A stretch of 19,163 nt of DNA from Clostridiales bacterium (GCA_019419895.1 JAHZIE010000037.1:4141-23303); one strand, 5' to 3'. Shown: positions 1 through 8,643, counted from the stretch's first letter. Translations and numbers: made by a program. The notes: generated by a model not told the origin, from the letters alone.

Positions 1-911
1 GATTCGTAGCGGCCGGGCCATTGATGAAAATGGAACCAGGAAAGATAGGGGGAGGACTGGGTGTTGTAGGCGCCATTGGGAGGATAACGGTTTTCCTTGT
101 TGAAATAGATACTGTCACTGCCGGTGTGGCTGAAAACCCCGTCGAGAAGAACGCGGATTCCCCTTTTTTCAGCTTCCCGGCACAAAAGGCGGAAATCCTC
201 CCGGACGCCCAACAGAGGATCGATACGGGTATAATCGGCGGTATTATACCGGTGGTTGGAGTGGGCCTCAAAGATTGGGTTGAGATAAAGGCAGGTGACA
301 CCAAGGGAAGAGAGGTAATCCAGGTGGGAGAGGATTCCCCTGAGATCTCCCCCGAAATAATCGTTGTTGATAAATTCCCGATATTCTGGACGCTTTTTGT
401 CCTGAGGTGTCCAGAAGGGCTGTCCGCCCCAGTCATCTCTGAGGATCCTGTCGTCGGGGACGTTTTCCTTCTTTGCACCTGAAACGGCGAAACGGTCGGG
501 AAAAATTTGGTAGATAATCCCGCCCATCAGCCAGCAAGGGGGATGAAAATCAGGACGGTAAACGGTCAGCTGAAAGGAATCCTCACAACCGAGACGGCCT
601 TCCCCTCCCTGAAATTTTCCAAGAGGCCGCCGCCCTTGGGGTGTGTCGAGGGAGAAGCGGTACCAGTAAAGCCCCGGAGCGCTGGGTGAGAAATGGCACT
701 CCCAAAATTCATAATCCATTCCATTCATTCCGCACCAAAACATAGAATTAACTTCACAGGAAGAGCCGTCCGGAGTGATTTCAAGGAACGCGCCGGAGCA
801 GAGGAGCTCTCTGGGAAGGGTAATGCGGAAATGCACCCGTTCTCCTGCGGGAACCGCGCCGACAGGAGAGCGGTATTCTTCCCGTCTGGAATGAAATAAG
901 AAATCCGGCAT
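1..911 (-). CDS. GH13 alpha-amylase-family glycosidase (neopullulanase/cyclomaltodextrinase-like), C-terminus cut by window edge
   Basis: About 303 residues can be read on the minus strand; the gene runs off the left edge. The first ~125 residues form a beta-rich region resembling the N-terminal domain of neopullulanase-type enzymes. The catalytic barrel opens with IIYQIFPDRF (residues 132-141). Further GH13 landmarks are FGGDLRGI (186-193), LNPIFEAHSNHRYNTADY (210-227) and conserved region I as DGVFSHTG (257-264). The catalytic Asp and Glu of regions II and III lie outside the window. The ATG at 911 was chosen because AGAAAGGTGAG stands just upstream. Family knowledge: these enzymes hydrolyse alpha-1,4 (sometimes alpha-1,6) bonds in maltodextrins, pullulan or cyclodextrins. 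No signal peptide is seen, so it is probably cytoplasmic and acts with the upstream glgP. The exact substrate cannot be set from this part. Confidence 0.9.
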   Translation of the reverse strand, partial: MPDFLFHSRREEYRSPVGAVPAGERVHFRITLPRELLCSGAFLEITPDGSSCEVNSMFWCGMNGMDYEFWECHFSPSAPGLYWYRFSLDTPQGRRPLGKFQGGEGRLGCEDSFQLTVYRPDFHPPCWLMGGIIYQIFPDRFAVSGAKKENVPDDRILRDDWGGQPFWTPQDKKRPEYREFINNDYFGGDLRGILSHLDYLSSLGVTCLYLNPIFEAHSNHRYNTADYTRIDPLLGVREDFRLLCREAEKRGIRVLLDGVFSHTGSDSIYFNKENRYPPNGAYNTQSSPYLSWFHFHQWPGRYE

Positions 912-975
912 AGGGCTCTCACCTTTCTGTAAAATGAAATCAGGGAAGCGTCAGACCGGAAAACGGTCCGCGATC

Positions 976-1016
976 AAAAACGGCTATCTCCCTATTGTAG
1001 GGGACAGCCGCATTTT
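976..1016. terminator. Hairpin terminator downstream of glgP
   Basis: An imperfect inverted repeat at 981-1010 (arms CGGCTATCTCC and GGGGACAGCCG) is flanked by A5 on the left and T6 on the right. On the minus strand the stem is followed by TTTTTG, which fits a terminator for glgP. The T run on the other side would also allow plus-strand use. It implies that the GH13 gene depends on read-through or on a promoter of its own that I could not identify. Confidence 0.6.
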
Positions 1017-1122
1017 TTGCAATAGGATATTTTATCATCCCGCCAAAAGAAAAATGATTTTCACAGGCAATGTGCGGGGGAGTGTCCCACGGGGTCTCCA
1101 TCCTTCAAGGGAAAACTTCCTG

Positions 1123-3549
1123 TCAGGTACCTGAATACTCTACCGGAGTCGCGTTCCAAACCCGCTGTGCGTATTCGCGGATAGCCCGGTCGGCGGCGAA
1201 TATGCCGGAAGCGGCGGTATTGATCAGGGACATGCGGTTCCAGCCCAAAGCGTCCTGATATAAAAGGGCGGCTTCCCTGCGCACAGCGGCATAATCGGCA
1301 AAATCAGCAAGGACCATATAGTAATCGGTATCCAGCAGGGAATTGGAAATATGGGAGAGATCAACCCCGGCGATTCCCCTGGCAATCTGATCGATAGCGC
1401 CATGGATGGACGAATTATTCTGATAATAGGTGCGGGGATGATACCCCCTGGCGCGCAGAGACTCCACTTCCGGGGTGGTCATGCCGAAAAGGAGAATGTT
1501 TTTCCCGTCATACTTGCCCACAGCCTGGTTGATCTCCACATTGGCTCCATCCAGGGTACCGAGGGTGACGGCGCCGTTGATCATCAGCTTCATATTGCCG
1601 GTGCCGGACGCTTCCGTCCCGGCCAGAGAAATCTGCTCGCTGATATCGGCGGCGGGCATCAGCTTTTCCGCCACAGTGACCCGGTAGTCCTCCAGATAGA
1701 CCACTTTCATCTTATTGGAAACCGCGGGATCGGAATTGATCATATTTCCCAGGGAAATGAGAAAGCGTATGATCTCCTTTGCAAAGTAATAACCCGGCGC
1801 CGCCTTTGCGCCGAAAATATAGGTGCGGGGAACAAAATCGGCGTTGGGATTTTCCTTCAGATATTGGTAAGCGGCCAAAATTTCCAACCCGTTTAAAAGC
1901 TGGCGCTTATATTCATGCATCCTCTTGACCTGGACGTCGAAAATGGAGGAGGGATCCACCTGAATCCCGTTATTTTTCAGAATATATTGGGCAAACTGTT
2001 CCTTTTTCAGCCGTTTGATTTTTCCCCACTGGTCCAAAGCCCCCTTGTCGTCTTTCAGCTGGGAAAGGCGGGAGAGCTGGGAGGCGTCGGTTACAAATTT
2101 ATCGCCGATTGCTTCGGTGATAAAGGCGGACAGCTCAGGATTAGACTGGTTAAGCCAGCGGCGGTGGGCGATGCCGTTGGTGACATTCTGGAATTTTTCC
2201 GGCATACAGAGGTAAAAGCTGTGAAAGACGGATTCCTTGAGAATATCGCTGTGGAGTTTGGATACCCCGTTGACCGAATGACAGGCCACCACAGCAAGGT
2301 TGGCCATTTTGACAATCCCGTTATGGATGATGGACATATGGCTGATGAGCTCGCTGCTGCAGGCCCTGTTCTCCATTTCCTGCCAGAAACGGCGGTTAAT
2401 CTCACAAATGATTTGGTAAATCCGGGGCAGGCGGGCGCGCATCAGCTCCTCGCTCCAGCACTCCAGAGCCTCGGACATGACAGTGTGGTTGGTATACGCG
2501 ACGGTGCGTGTCACGATATCCCAGGCTTTCTCCCAGGAATAACCGCATTCGTCCAGCAGAATCCGCATCATTTCAGGAATAGCCAAAACCGGATGGGTGT
2601 CGTTCAGATGGATGGCCGCCTTATCGGGCAGGTTATCCATGGTGCCGAACTGCATCAGGTGACTGTGAAGAATATCCTGAATTGTAGCGGAACAGAGAAA
2701 ATACTGCTGGGAAAGGCGGAGGCTTTTGCCCTCGGGATGGTTGTCGCCGGGATAGAGAACCTTGGTCAGAGCCTCCGCCATGGCGTTCTGTTCCATGGCG
2801 CGCATGTAGTCGCCGTCATTGAACAGCTCCATATTGAAATCGGCGGATTTCGCCTTCCAGAGCCGCAGCAGGCTGATGCTCTGCCCGCCATAGCCCGATA
2901 CCATCATATCAAAGGGGATCGCCATCACGGTGCTGCATCCCTTTTGTTCCACAATGTGATAGTTCCCATCCCAGCGTTCTTCCACACGCCCGTCAAATTT
3001 CACGGGAATCGCGTTTTCTGGATGTGGAACCAGCCACACCTCGCCGCCGGGCAGCCAGTAGTCGGGCAGCTCGGTCTGCCATCCGTCCACTATTTTTTGA
3101 CGGAAGATTCCGTATTCATACCGCAGGGAATATCCCATCGCCGGATAATTCTGTGAAGCAAGCCCGTCGAGAAAACAGGCGGCAAGTCTTCCCAGGCCGC
3201 CGTTCCCCAGCCCCGCGTCGGGTTCCCGTTCAAAAATTCGTTCCAGCTTAACCCCGATTTCCTCCAAAAAAGCGGACACCGGCTGCGTCAGGCCGAGATT
3301 ATACAGGTTATTCTTCAAGGAACGTCCCATGAGGAACTCCATGCAGAGATAATACACCCGCTTTTTTTTCTGCTGGTCGGCCTTTTTCATGAATTCGGTA
3401 TAATTCGCCTGCATCAGATCGCGGACAATGCAGGCAAGGGCGGAATAAAGCTGTTCCTCCGTAGCCTCCGCCGGGGTGACGGAAAAATTATGTGACAGCC
3501 GTGTGGTTACCATCTGGCGGATTTCTCCAGTTGAAAAATGAAAATTCAT
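1123..3549 (-). CDS. glgP: Glycogen/starch/alpha-glucan phosphorylase
   Basis: An 808-residue protein, the usual full length for this family, which removes glucose units from glycogen or maltodextrin with phosphate to give glucose-1-phosphate. The pyridoxal-phosphate site is intact: EASGTGNMKLMINGA with the PLP lysine at about residue 654. Other family landmarks include EPDAGLGNGGLGRLAACFLD near residue 108, HLNDTHPVLAIPEMMR, VTNGIAHRRWL and FDVQVKRMHEYKRQLLN. The start at 3549 is backed by AAAGGAGG nine bases upstream and by the promoter at 3626-3654. Expected to be cytoplasmic. It is divergent from the phosphohexomutase gene, which can use its product, and lies upstream of a GH13 gene, so glycogen mobilisation is the likely theme. 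No truncation is seen. Confidence 0.98.
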   Translation of the reverse strand: MNFHFSTGEIRQMVTTRLSHNFSVTPAEATEEQLYSALACIVRDLMQANYTEFMKKADQQKKKRVYYLCMEFLMGRSLKNNLYNLGLTQPVSAFLEEIGVKLERIFEREPDAGLGNGGLGRLAACFLDGLASQNYPAMGYSLRYEYGIFRQKIVDGWQTELPDYWLPGGEVWLVPHPENAIPVKFDGRVEERWDGNYHIVEQKGCSTVMAIPFDMMVSGYGGQSISLLRLWKAKSADFNMELFNDGDYMRAMEQNAMAEALTKVLYPGDNHPEGKSLRLSQQYFLCSATIQDILHSHLMQFGTMDNLPDKAAIHLNDTHPVLAIPEMMRILLDECGYSWEKAWDIVTRTVAYTNHTVMSEALECWSEELMRARLPRIYQIICEINRRFWQEMENRACSSELISHMSIIHNGIVKMANLAVVACHSVNGVSKLHSDILKESVFHSFYLCMPEKFQNVTNGIAHRRWLNQSNPELSAFITEAIGDKFVTDASQLSRLSQLKDDKGALDQWGKIKRLKKEQFAQYILKNNGIQVDPSSIFDVQVKRMHEYKRQLLNGLEILAAYQYLKENPNADFVPRTYIFGAKAAPGYYFAKEIIRFLISLGNMINSDPAVSNKMKVVYLEDYRVTVAEKLMPAADISEQISLAGTEASGTGNMKLMINGAVTLGTLDGANVEINQAVGKYDGKNILLFGMTTPEVESLRARGYHPRTYYQNNSSIHGAIDQIARGIAGVDLSHISNSLLDTDYYMVLADFADYAAVRREAALLYQDALGWNRMSLINTAASGIFAADRAIREYAQRVWNATPVEYSGT

Positions 3550-3625
3550 CGGTTACAGCCTCCTTTATCGCTGTTCTGGGATGTTATCGGAAAAGAATGA
3601 TTAACTGTATTTTCAGATATTGTTA

Positions 3626-3654
3626 AGTATATACGAAAATCCGGACTATTTCAA
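3626..3654 (-). promoter_or_regulatory. Promoter of glgP
   Basis: On the minus strand, -35 TTGAAA (3649-3654), a 17-base spacer and -10 TATACT (3626-3631). It lies about 77 bases upstream of the glgP ATG. Spacing and hexamers fit a sigma-A-type promoter. Confidence 0.75.
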
Positions 3655-3949
3655 TGATAAGGATTATTTTTCTACATACGGCTGAAAAATAGCGTTGGAA
3701 AGCCAATTCTTTCGGTTAAAATATGCAGTTTCCTTTGGAGGATTAAGATGACATAATATCAAAAATATTTGTGCATTTTGAATAGATCAAGAGATCGGAT
3801 GAAAGAGATTGGGGAAACCGGAGGCTGCGGGAGATTTATGCCATGCTCTTGCTTTTTTTCAAAAACCTGGAGCTCAAAAAGGGAAAAACAGAGGAAGGGA
3901 GCTTTTTGAAAAAAGTGGGAGAGAATTGTGAAATATTCAAAATTTTTCC

Positions 3950-3978
3950 ATGACAAATTGCCTTTTTCCATGTATAAT
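3950..3978 (+). promoter_or_regulatory. Promoter of the phosphohexomutase operon
   Basis: -35 ATGACA (3950-3955), a 17-base spacer and a perfect -10 TATAAT (3973-3978). The expected transcript start near 3985 leaves a ~68-base leader before the ATG at 4053. It also argues against the GTG at 3999, which would be only ~14 bases into the transcript and has no ribosome binding site. Confidence 0.75.
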
Positions 3979-4052
3979 GAATTCGGAATTATACAGCCGT
4001 GATATGCGGGCAGTATGATTCCCCATTTTTGCATAAAGACAGGAAGGCAGGC

Positions 4053-5579
4053 ATGGACATGTTGGATACAAAGTGGAAACAGCTCAAAAGCGGGACGGAT
4101 ATCCGCGGCGTGGCGGTAGAGGGCGTCGAAGGGCAGCAGGTCAACCTCACCCCGACGGAGGTGGAACGGATTACCCACGGCTTTGTCCTCTGGATGCAGC
4201 AGAAAAACGGGGACAAACCCCTCAAAATCGCGGTGGGCAATGATTCCCGCATCTCCGGCCCGTGGATTCGGGAAGCTGTCCTCAAGGCTCTGGAGAGGGA
4301 TGGAGTCCAGGCGATTTGCTGCGGACTTGCCTCAACGCCTGCCATGTTTATGACAACGGTTCTCATTGGCTGCGACGGGGCCATTCAGATCACCGCCAGC
4401 CACCACCCTTTTTACCGGAACGGGCTCAAATTTTTCTGGACCTATGGCGGCCTGGGCGGAACGGACATTGTCAATATTCTTGAGGCGGCCCAGAAGGGAG
4501 ACATGCCGGAGGAGCGCGAAGGGAGCGTGGAGGAGCTTGATTTTATGAAGATTTACGCTTCCAAGCTGCGGGAGCGGATCTGCAAGGAGGTTGCGGCGCA
4601 GGATTACGAACATCCTCTCAAGGGATATAAAATTGTTGTGGACGCCGGCAATGGCGTGGGGGGCTTTTATGCCAGGGATGTATTGGAACCCCTGGGGGCT
4701 GACATCACCGGAAGCCAATTTCTTGAGCCAGACGGCCGTTTCCCCAACCATATTCCCAATCCTGAGGCGCCGGAGGCTATGGATGCCATTCAAAAGGCCA
4801 CCCTGGAAAATCACGCCGACCTGGGTGTGATCTTTGATACCGATGTGGACAGGGCCGGATGCGTCGATTCCCAAGGCAAGGAAATCAACCGCAACCGCTT
4901 GGTGGCCCTCGCGTCAGTGATCGCCCTGGAAAAGAATCCGGGTGCCACCATTGTAACTGATTCAATCACTTCCAGCGGGCTCAAGACATTTATCGAACAG
5001 GAACTCAAGGGAAAGCACCATCGGTTTAAGAGGGGATACAAGAATGTCATTGACGAGGCTATCCGCCTGAATGAACTGGATATTAACGTCCCCCTTGCCA
5101 TTGAAACCTCTGGACATGCCGCGCTGCGGGAGAACTTTTTCCTTGACGACGGCGCTTATCTTATGACCAAGATCATTATCAAAATGGCAAAGATGGGAGC
5201 CCATGGGAAAAGTCTGACCCATTTGATTGATAAGCTGGCCGAGCCGGAGGAATCGACGGAGCTGCGGTTCGCCATTCGGACACAGCGGTTTTCTGAATAT
5301 GGCCTCAATGTGATCAAGGAATTGGAAAAGTATGCCCAGGAACATCGCTGGAGGATTGCGCCGGATAACTATGAGGGGATTCGTGTCAGCTTTCCGAAGG
5401 AGCAGGGGGATGGCTGGTTCCTCCTGCGCATGAGTGTCCATGATCCTATTATGCCTCTCAACATAGAGAGCGATTCAGCCGGAGGGACAAAGAAGATCGC
5501 CCAGCAGCTGTATGGGTTCCTCAAAGGGTGCGAGGAGCTGGATTTGACACCCATGGTGAAATTCCTCGAGGAAGAGTAA
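4053..5579 (+). CDS. Phosphoglucomutase/phosphomannomutase (alpha-D-phosphohexomutase family)
   Basis: A 508-residue enzyme of the four-domain phosphohexomutase superfamily, which interconverts hexose 1- and 6-phosphates through a phosphoserine. All four signature sites can be read: the active-site loop TASHHP with Ser116 (usually TASHNP), the metal loop DTDVDR (262-267; usually DGDGDR, so two glycines are replaced while the three Asp remain), the sugar loop ETSGH (351-355) and the phosphate loop RMSVHDP (459-465; usually RxSxxEP). The start at 4053 is chosen because AGGAAGG lies five bases upstream; an in-frame GTG at 3999 lacks a binding site. Divergent from glgP, it probably turns glucose-1-phosphate into glucose-6-phosphate. 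Substrate preference between glucose and mannose is not decidable here. A DUF1015 gene follows 68 bases downstream without a terminator, suggesting one operon. Confidence 0.93.
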   Translation: MDMLDTKWKQLKSGTDIRGVAVEGVEGQQVNLTPTEVERITHGFVLWMQQKNGDKPLKIAVGNDSRISGPWIREAVLKALERDGVQAICCGLASTPAMFMTTVLIGCDGAIQITASHHPFYRNGLKFFWTYGGLGGTDIVNILEAAQKGDMPEEREGSVEELDFMKIYASKLRERICKEVAAQDYEHPLKGYKIVVDAGNGVGGFYARDVLEPLGADITGSQFLEPDGRFPNHIPNPEAPEAMDAIQKATLENHADLGVIFDTDVDRAGCVDSQGKEINRNRLVALASVIALEKNPGATIVTDSITSSGLKTFIEQELKGKHHRFKRGYKNVIDEAIRLNELDINVPLAIETSGHAALRENFFLDDGAYLMTKIIIKMAKMGAHGKSLTHLIDKLAEPEESTELRFAIRTQRFSEYGLNVIKELEKYAQEHRWRIAPDNYEGIRVSFPKEQGDGWFLLRMSVHDPIMPLNIESDSAGGTKKIAQQLYGFLKGCEELDLTPMVKFLEEE

Positions 5580-5647
5580 AACAGTCTTTCAATAAAAAGC
5601 TGTCTGTCAGCGGACTAAAGAAGCATCAAAAGAAAAGGGGAAAAAAT

Positions 5648-6928
5648 ATGGCGACGATCAGACCAATGAAGGCGCTGCGGTATGACTGCGGCAAAGCGGG
5701 GAAAATAGAATCCCTGACCTGTCCTCCCTATGATATTATCAGCGAGGAACAGCGGCAGGCATACTTGAGGGCAAATCCCAACAACGTTATCCGGCTGGAG
5801 CTTCCCAAAGGGGAGCGCCCCTATGAGGAGGCTAAGGAAACCCTGGAGTCTTGGAAAAGGGAAGGGATCCTAAAACGGGATGATAAGGATTCCTATTATA
5901 TTTATGAGGAGGAGTTCACTGTCAAAGGGAAAACCTACCGGCTCAAGGGCTTTATCGGCCAGGTGAAGCTGGAAGAGTTTTCAAAGGGAGTGGTTCTCCC
6001 TCATGAGGAGACCCTTTCCAAGGCGAAGGAGGACCGGTTTCAGCTGATGAAGCACACCTTCTGCAATTTCAGCCAGATCTACTCCCTTTATATGGATGAG
6101 GAACATGTGACCCGTCCCCTTATCGACCGGCTTTCTTCCGGAAGGCCGGAGGTGGAAATGGAAGATGAAGCCGGAATTGTCCATCGCCTGTGGGTGGTCA
6201 GCGATCCTGAAGCTGTCCAGGAGATCAGCAGGCAGTTTGAAAGCCGAAAGCTGTATATTGCCGATGGGCACCACCGCTATGAAACAGCTTTGAATTTCAG
6301 AAATTGGTGCAGGGAACAGGGGCTTGCCAAGGAAGGCGATCCGGTCGATTATGTCATGATGATGATGGTGGATATGGCGCATGAGGGATTGGTTGTCTTT
6401 CCAACCCATCGCATGATAAGAAATCTGGAAAACTTTAATAAGGAAAAGGTTCTTAGCGGGTGCAGGGAATACTTTGAGGTGATTCCAAGAGACGATATCT
6501 CCAAAATGGAGGAGGAATTGCAAGAATATTATACTCAAGGGAAAAAAGCGTTTGGATTCTACTGCAGGGATAACAATTGGACTTTGTTGGTACTCAAAGA
6601 TTCCCAGGCTGCCGTTCAGCTTCTTCCTGGAAAAAGTCCGGCTCTCCAAGGGCTTGATGTAACTGTCCTTCATTGCCTTATTTTGGAAAGAATACTGGGG
6701 ATTGACGCCGAAAATATGGCAAAGCAGATCAATTTGGCCTATACCCGCGATTTTAGCGAAGCTATTTCCAAGGTATGCGATTCCCAGGCCCAGTGTTCTT
6801 TTATCCTAAATCCCACCCGTGTAAGCGAAATACGGGATGTTGCCGCCGCGGGGGAAAAAATGCCCCAGAAATCTACTTATTTTTATCCAAAGCTCATTAC
6901 GGGGCTGGTCATGAATGAACTGAAATGA
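5648..6928 (+). CDS. DUF1015 family protein (ParB/SerK-related superfamily)
   Basis: A 426-residue protein that matches the DUF1015 family along its whole length. Hallmarks are the N-terminal TCPPYDIIS (24-32), VLPHEET (116-122) and the characteristic DGHHRYETA (206-214). Family knowledge: DUF1015 proteins are widespread in anaerobes, often near serine or phosphosugar genes, and are related to the ParB-like free-serine kinase SerK; the function of this bacterial group is not settled, so no reaction is assigned. The start at 5648 has AAAAGGGG seven bases upstream; the in-frame ORF extends further left, but those extra residues are unlike the family and overlap the mutase gene. It is probably cotranscribed with the mutase and ends before a strong terminator. 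No membrane segment or signal peptide is seen. Confidence 0.88.
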   Translation: MATIRPMKALRYDCGKAGKIESLTCPPYDIISEEQRQAYLRANPNNVIRLELPKGERPYEEAKETLESWKREGILKRDDKDSYYIYEEEFTVKGKTYRLKGFIGQVKLEEFSKGVVLPHEETLSKAKEDRFQLMKHTFCNFSQIYSLYMDEEHVTRPLIDRLSSGRPEVEMEDEAGIVHRLWVVSDPEAVQEISRQFESRKLYIADGHHRYETALNFRNWCREQGLAKEGDPVDYVMMMMVDMAHEGLVVFPTHRMIRNLENFNKEKVLSGCREYFEVIPRDDISKMEEELQEYYTQGKKAFGFYCRDNNWTLLVLKDSQAAVQLLPGKSPALQGLDVTVLHCLILERILGIDAENMAKQINLAYTRDFSEAISKVCDSQAQCSFILNPTRVSEIRDVAAAGEKMPQKSTYFYPKLITGLVMNELK

Positions 6929-6947
6929 GATGAATTGATAAAAAGAA

Positions 6948-6986
6948 GCCTGTATCCTTTCTTTTAAGGGATACAGGCCTTTTTTA
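6948..6986. terminator. Bidirectional terminator between DUF1015 and lipoprotein genes
   Basis: A 13-bp stem (6948-6960 pairing with 6966-6978, core GCCTGTATCC) with a 5-base loop. It is followed by T6 on the plus strand and by TTCTTTTTA on the minus strand. It sits 20 bases after the DUF1015 stop and 6 bases after the convergent lipoprotein stop, so it serves both. Confidence 0.9.
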
Positions 6987-7253
6987 TTTGGAGGATGCCA
7001 TGGAGGAAGAGCTGGACGGGGTCAGGGCGGAGGAAATTTCTGACATCGTGCTGCTGATGCCGCTGCTGATAGCAGAACCGACGCTGCTCATCTCAGAGGA
7101 GAGCGTATGGTTGGAGGAACTGCTGTGTGCCTGACTGCTGGTTGATGAAGCGTTAGAAGAACTTTCAATGTTGCCGCCGTCGGTGCAGGCGGACATCATG
7201 AGAATTACGCCAGCCGCCATGACGGATAAAAGAGTTACAATCATTTTTTTCAA
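6984..7253 (-). CDS. Small serine-rich lipoprotein, function unknown
   Basis: An 89-residue protein from the TTG at 7253 (95 residues from the ATG at 7271). The N-terminus is a lipoprotein signal: MKKMIVTLLS, a hydrophobic stretch, then a lipobox-like MMSAC with the lipidated Cys at about residue 23. The mature part is almost only Ser, Ala, Met, Gly and Asn with many SS pairs (for example ISSGISSTMSEISSA), so it looks like an unstructured or linker-like, surface-anchored chain. I prefer the TTG start because AGAGGG stands just upstream of it, whereas nothing like a ribosome binding site precedes the ATG. The terminator begins 6 bases after the stop. No catalytic motif is present. Low sequence complexity means similarity searches may be uninformative. 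Confidence 0.65.
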   Translation of the reverse strand: MKKMIVTLLSVMAAGVILMMSACTDGGNIESSSNASSTSSQAHSSSSNHTLSSEMSSVGSAISSGISSTMSEISSALTPSSSSSMASSK

Positions 7254-7403
7254 AGGGAACCCTCTTTTCATTCAAATTCTGTTTTGGCAGGAAAGCTCCA
7301 AGCTCTCAGGAACTTTCCGCAGTTATAGTATTTCTGAAGAGCAAGGAAAATATTCCTGCGTAGATGAAGAAAAAAGGGGACTTCCAAATTTTTCAATAAA
7401 TAA

Positions 7404-7436
7404 GAAAAATAAAACAGCCACCCTATTGGGTGACTG
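7404..7436 (-). terminator. Terminator of the 5S rRNA gene
   Basis: On the minus strand, stem CAGTCACCC / GGGTGGCTG (one T-G pair; 7428-7436 with 7415-7423) with loop AATA, followed by TTTTATTTTT. It starts 8 bases after the 3' end of the 5S gene, as expected for a factor-independent terminator. Confidence 0.85.
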
Positions 7437-7443
7437 CTTTAAT

Positions 7444-7559
<116 letters not shown>

Positions 7560-7589
7560 TTATGAACTCTCTTTTAGAGAACAGTATTT

Positions 7590-7617
7590 ATTATATCACG
7601 ACAAAAATAAATGTCAA
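7590..7617 (-). promoter_or_regulatory. Strong promoter of the 5S rRNA gene
   Basis: On the minus strand, perfect -35 TTGACA (7612-7617), a 16-base spacer and perfect -10 TATAAT (7590-7595) preceded by TG plus one base (extended -10). The transcript would start near 7583, leaving about 24 leader bases that contain the small palindrome TCTCTAAAAGAGA. Confidence 0.9.
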
Positions 7618-7633
7618 GAAAAAATTTTTAATG

Positions 7634-7661
7634 ATTTTAAAACATTCTTTCTGGTTGACAA
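7634..7661 (-). promoter_or_regulatory. Possible second (upstream) 5S promoter
   Basis: On the minus strand, -35 TTGTCA (7656-7661), a 16-base spacer and -10 TAAAAT (7634-7639), 44 bases upstream of the main promoter. Tandem promoters are common for rRNA genes, but the hexamers are weaker and the region is AT-rich. Confidence 0.4.
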
Positions 7662-7769
7662 GAGAATTTGTTCAGTGAGGAGATCTCACATTTTGAAAAG
7701 TAATTTTCTTTTTGATTTATACTATTGCTAAATGGGAAGATTTTGTGGGAATTTTTCTGGAGGGATAAT

Positions 7770-8171
7770 ATGTTTGACAGTAAAATGATAGCATCAAACA
7801 TAAAGATGTATCGGGAAAACTGTGGATATACACAACAGCAGGTGGCGGATGTATTGAATATGGATCGTTCTACCTATGCGTATTATGAGTTGGGAAAGAT
7901 TGTGCCTTCCATCGGCACCATTTTTGCTCTTGCACAGATTTTTCATGTGGACTACAGCATTCTGCTTGGCATGGAGGATTATGATACCAAAAAGCTCAGG
8001 GAACCAAGCATTAAGAAAAAATACCATTCGGAGAAAAATTCCCTGAGCATTTATGAATTGTCAAAATCTGAAAAAAATCTGCTGGCCTATTTCCGGCTGT
8101 TGGACGCGCGGGAACAGGAAGAAATTTTTCAGGTTCTCAATGATAAGGTCAGGTCAAAAAAAAGAAAATAA
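7770..8171 (+). CDS. XRE-family helix-turn-helix transcriptional regulator
   Basis: A 133-residue protein. Residues ~8-62 are a Cro/CI-type helix-turn-helix: IASNIKMYRENCGYTQQQVA, then DRSTYAYYELGKIVPSIGTI and LAQIFHVDYSILLG. The rest is a charged tail (DAREQEEIFQVLNDKVRSKK) without a recognisable sensor domain. The start at 7770 has GGAGGG with a six-base spacer; an in-frame ATG at 7725 has no binding site. A TTGAAA ... TATACT pair around 7693-7724 may be its promoter, but the spacer would be 19 bases. It is transcribed alone and ends at a terminator directly after the stop. Its target is unknown; such proteins often regulate themselves or neighbouring genes. Confidence 0.88.
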   Translation: MFDSKMIASNIKMYRENCGYTQQQVADVLNMDRSTYAYYELGKIVPSIGTIFALAQIFHVDYSILLGMEDYDTKKLREPSIKKKYHSEKNSLSIYELSKSEKNLLAYFRLLDAREQEEIFQVLNDKVRSKKRK

Positions 8172-8174
8172 TAT

Positions 8175-8206
8175 AAAAAACAGGTCTCAGGACCTGTTTT
8201 TTATTT
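8175..8206 (+). terminator. Terminator of the XRE regulator
   Basis: Perfect stem CAGGTC / GACCTG (8181-8186 and 8191-8196) extended by A6/T6 pairs, loop TCAG, and a T-rich tail. It is symmetric and starts a few bases after the XRE stop codon. Confidence 0.88.
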
Positions 8207-8398
8207 GTGGGCGGATTTCAGCCTGATCTCCATGTGTCTTTCGTAAATGAAGGGCAAAAGTCAACATTTTTCGCAAAAACCGCGCATATTGATACACATG
8301 GAATAAAATAACCAGGAAAAATCCGGTAGATTAGGTAATTTTAAACCGTTTTTTTCCATGGGAATAGCAAATCTACTGTAGGATGGCATACTAAAATA

Positions 8399-8427
8399 TT
8401 GACAAAGAGTTAAGAAAGAAGTAGAAT
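8399..8427 (+). promoter_or_regulatory. Consensus promoter in the spacer, ~370 bases before the next gene
   Basis: Perfect -35 TTGACA (8399-8404), a 17-base spacer and -10 TAGAAT (8422-8427). The next gene starts at 8799, so it would give a long leader or a separate small transcript. Confidence 0.6.
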
Positions 8428-8643
8428 AAAATCCTATAGAAACACATCTCCTATCTAAAAATGAGACTAAATTTGTGGCTGTCATTCTCTATTTTGGAGG
8501 GAAACAGACATAAATTTTTCTTATAGAGGGATATGAAACCGTTTCTTGATGGGAGGAGTTTTGCCGGTTTATAAAATATGCAGCTTACTGAATATGTGAA
8601 AGTTTTCTGAATTGACAGGCGGTTATGTCCTTGTTTCCTGATG

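Noticed and set aside
1351..3156. Long plus-strand ORFs (181 and 413 codons) opposite glgP
   Set aside because: They lie fully opposite a full-length phosphorylase with all family motifs; they lack ribosome binding sites and resemble no protein.
3999..4052. Upstream GTG start for the phosphohexomutase
   Set aside because: No ribosome binding site, and it is too close to the predicted transcript start; the ATG at 4053 has AGGAAGG at good spacing.
5981..6673. 230-codon minus-strand ORF opposite the DUF1015 gene
   Set aside because: Antisense shadow of a well-supported gene without start signals.
8261..8485. 74-codon minus-strand ORF in the spacer before the acyltransferase-like gene
   Set aside because: No ribosome binding site, no recognisable family, and a consensus plus-strand promoter lies within it.
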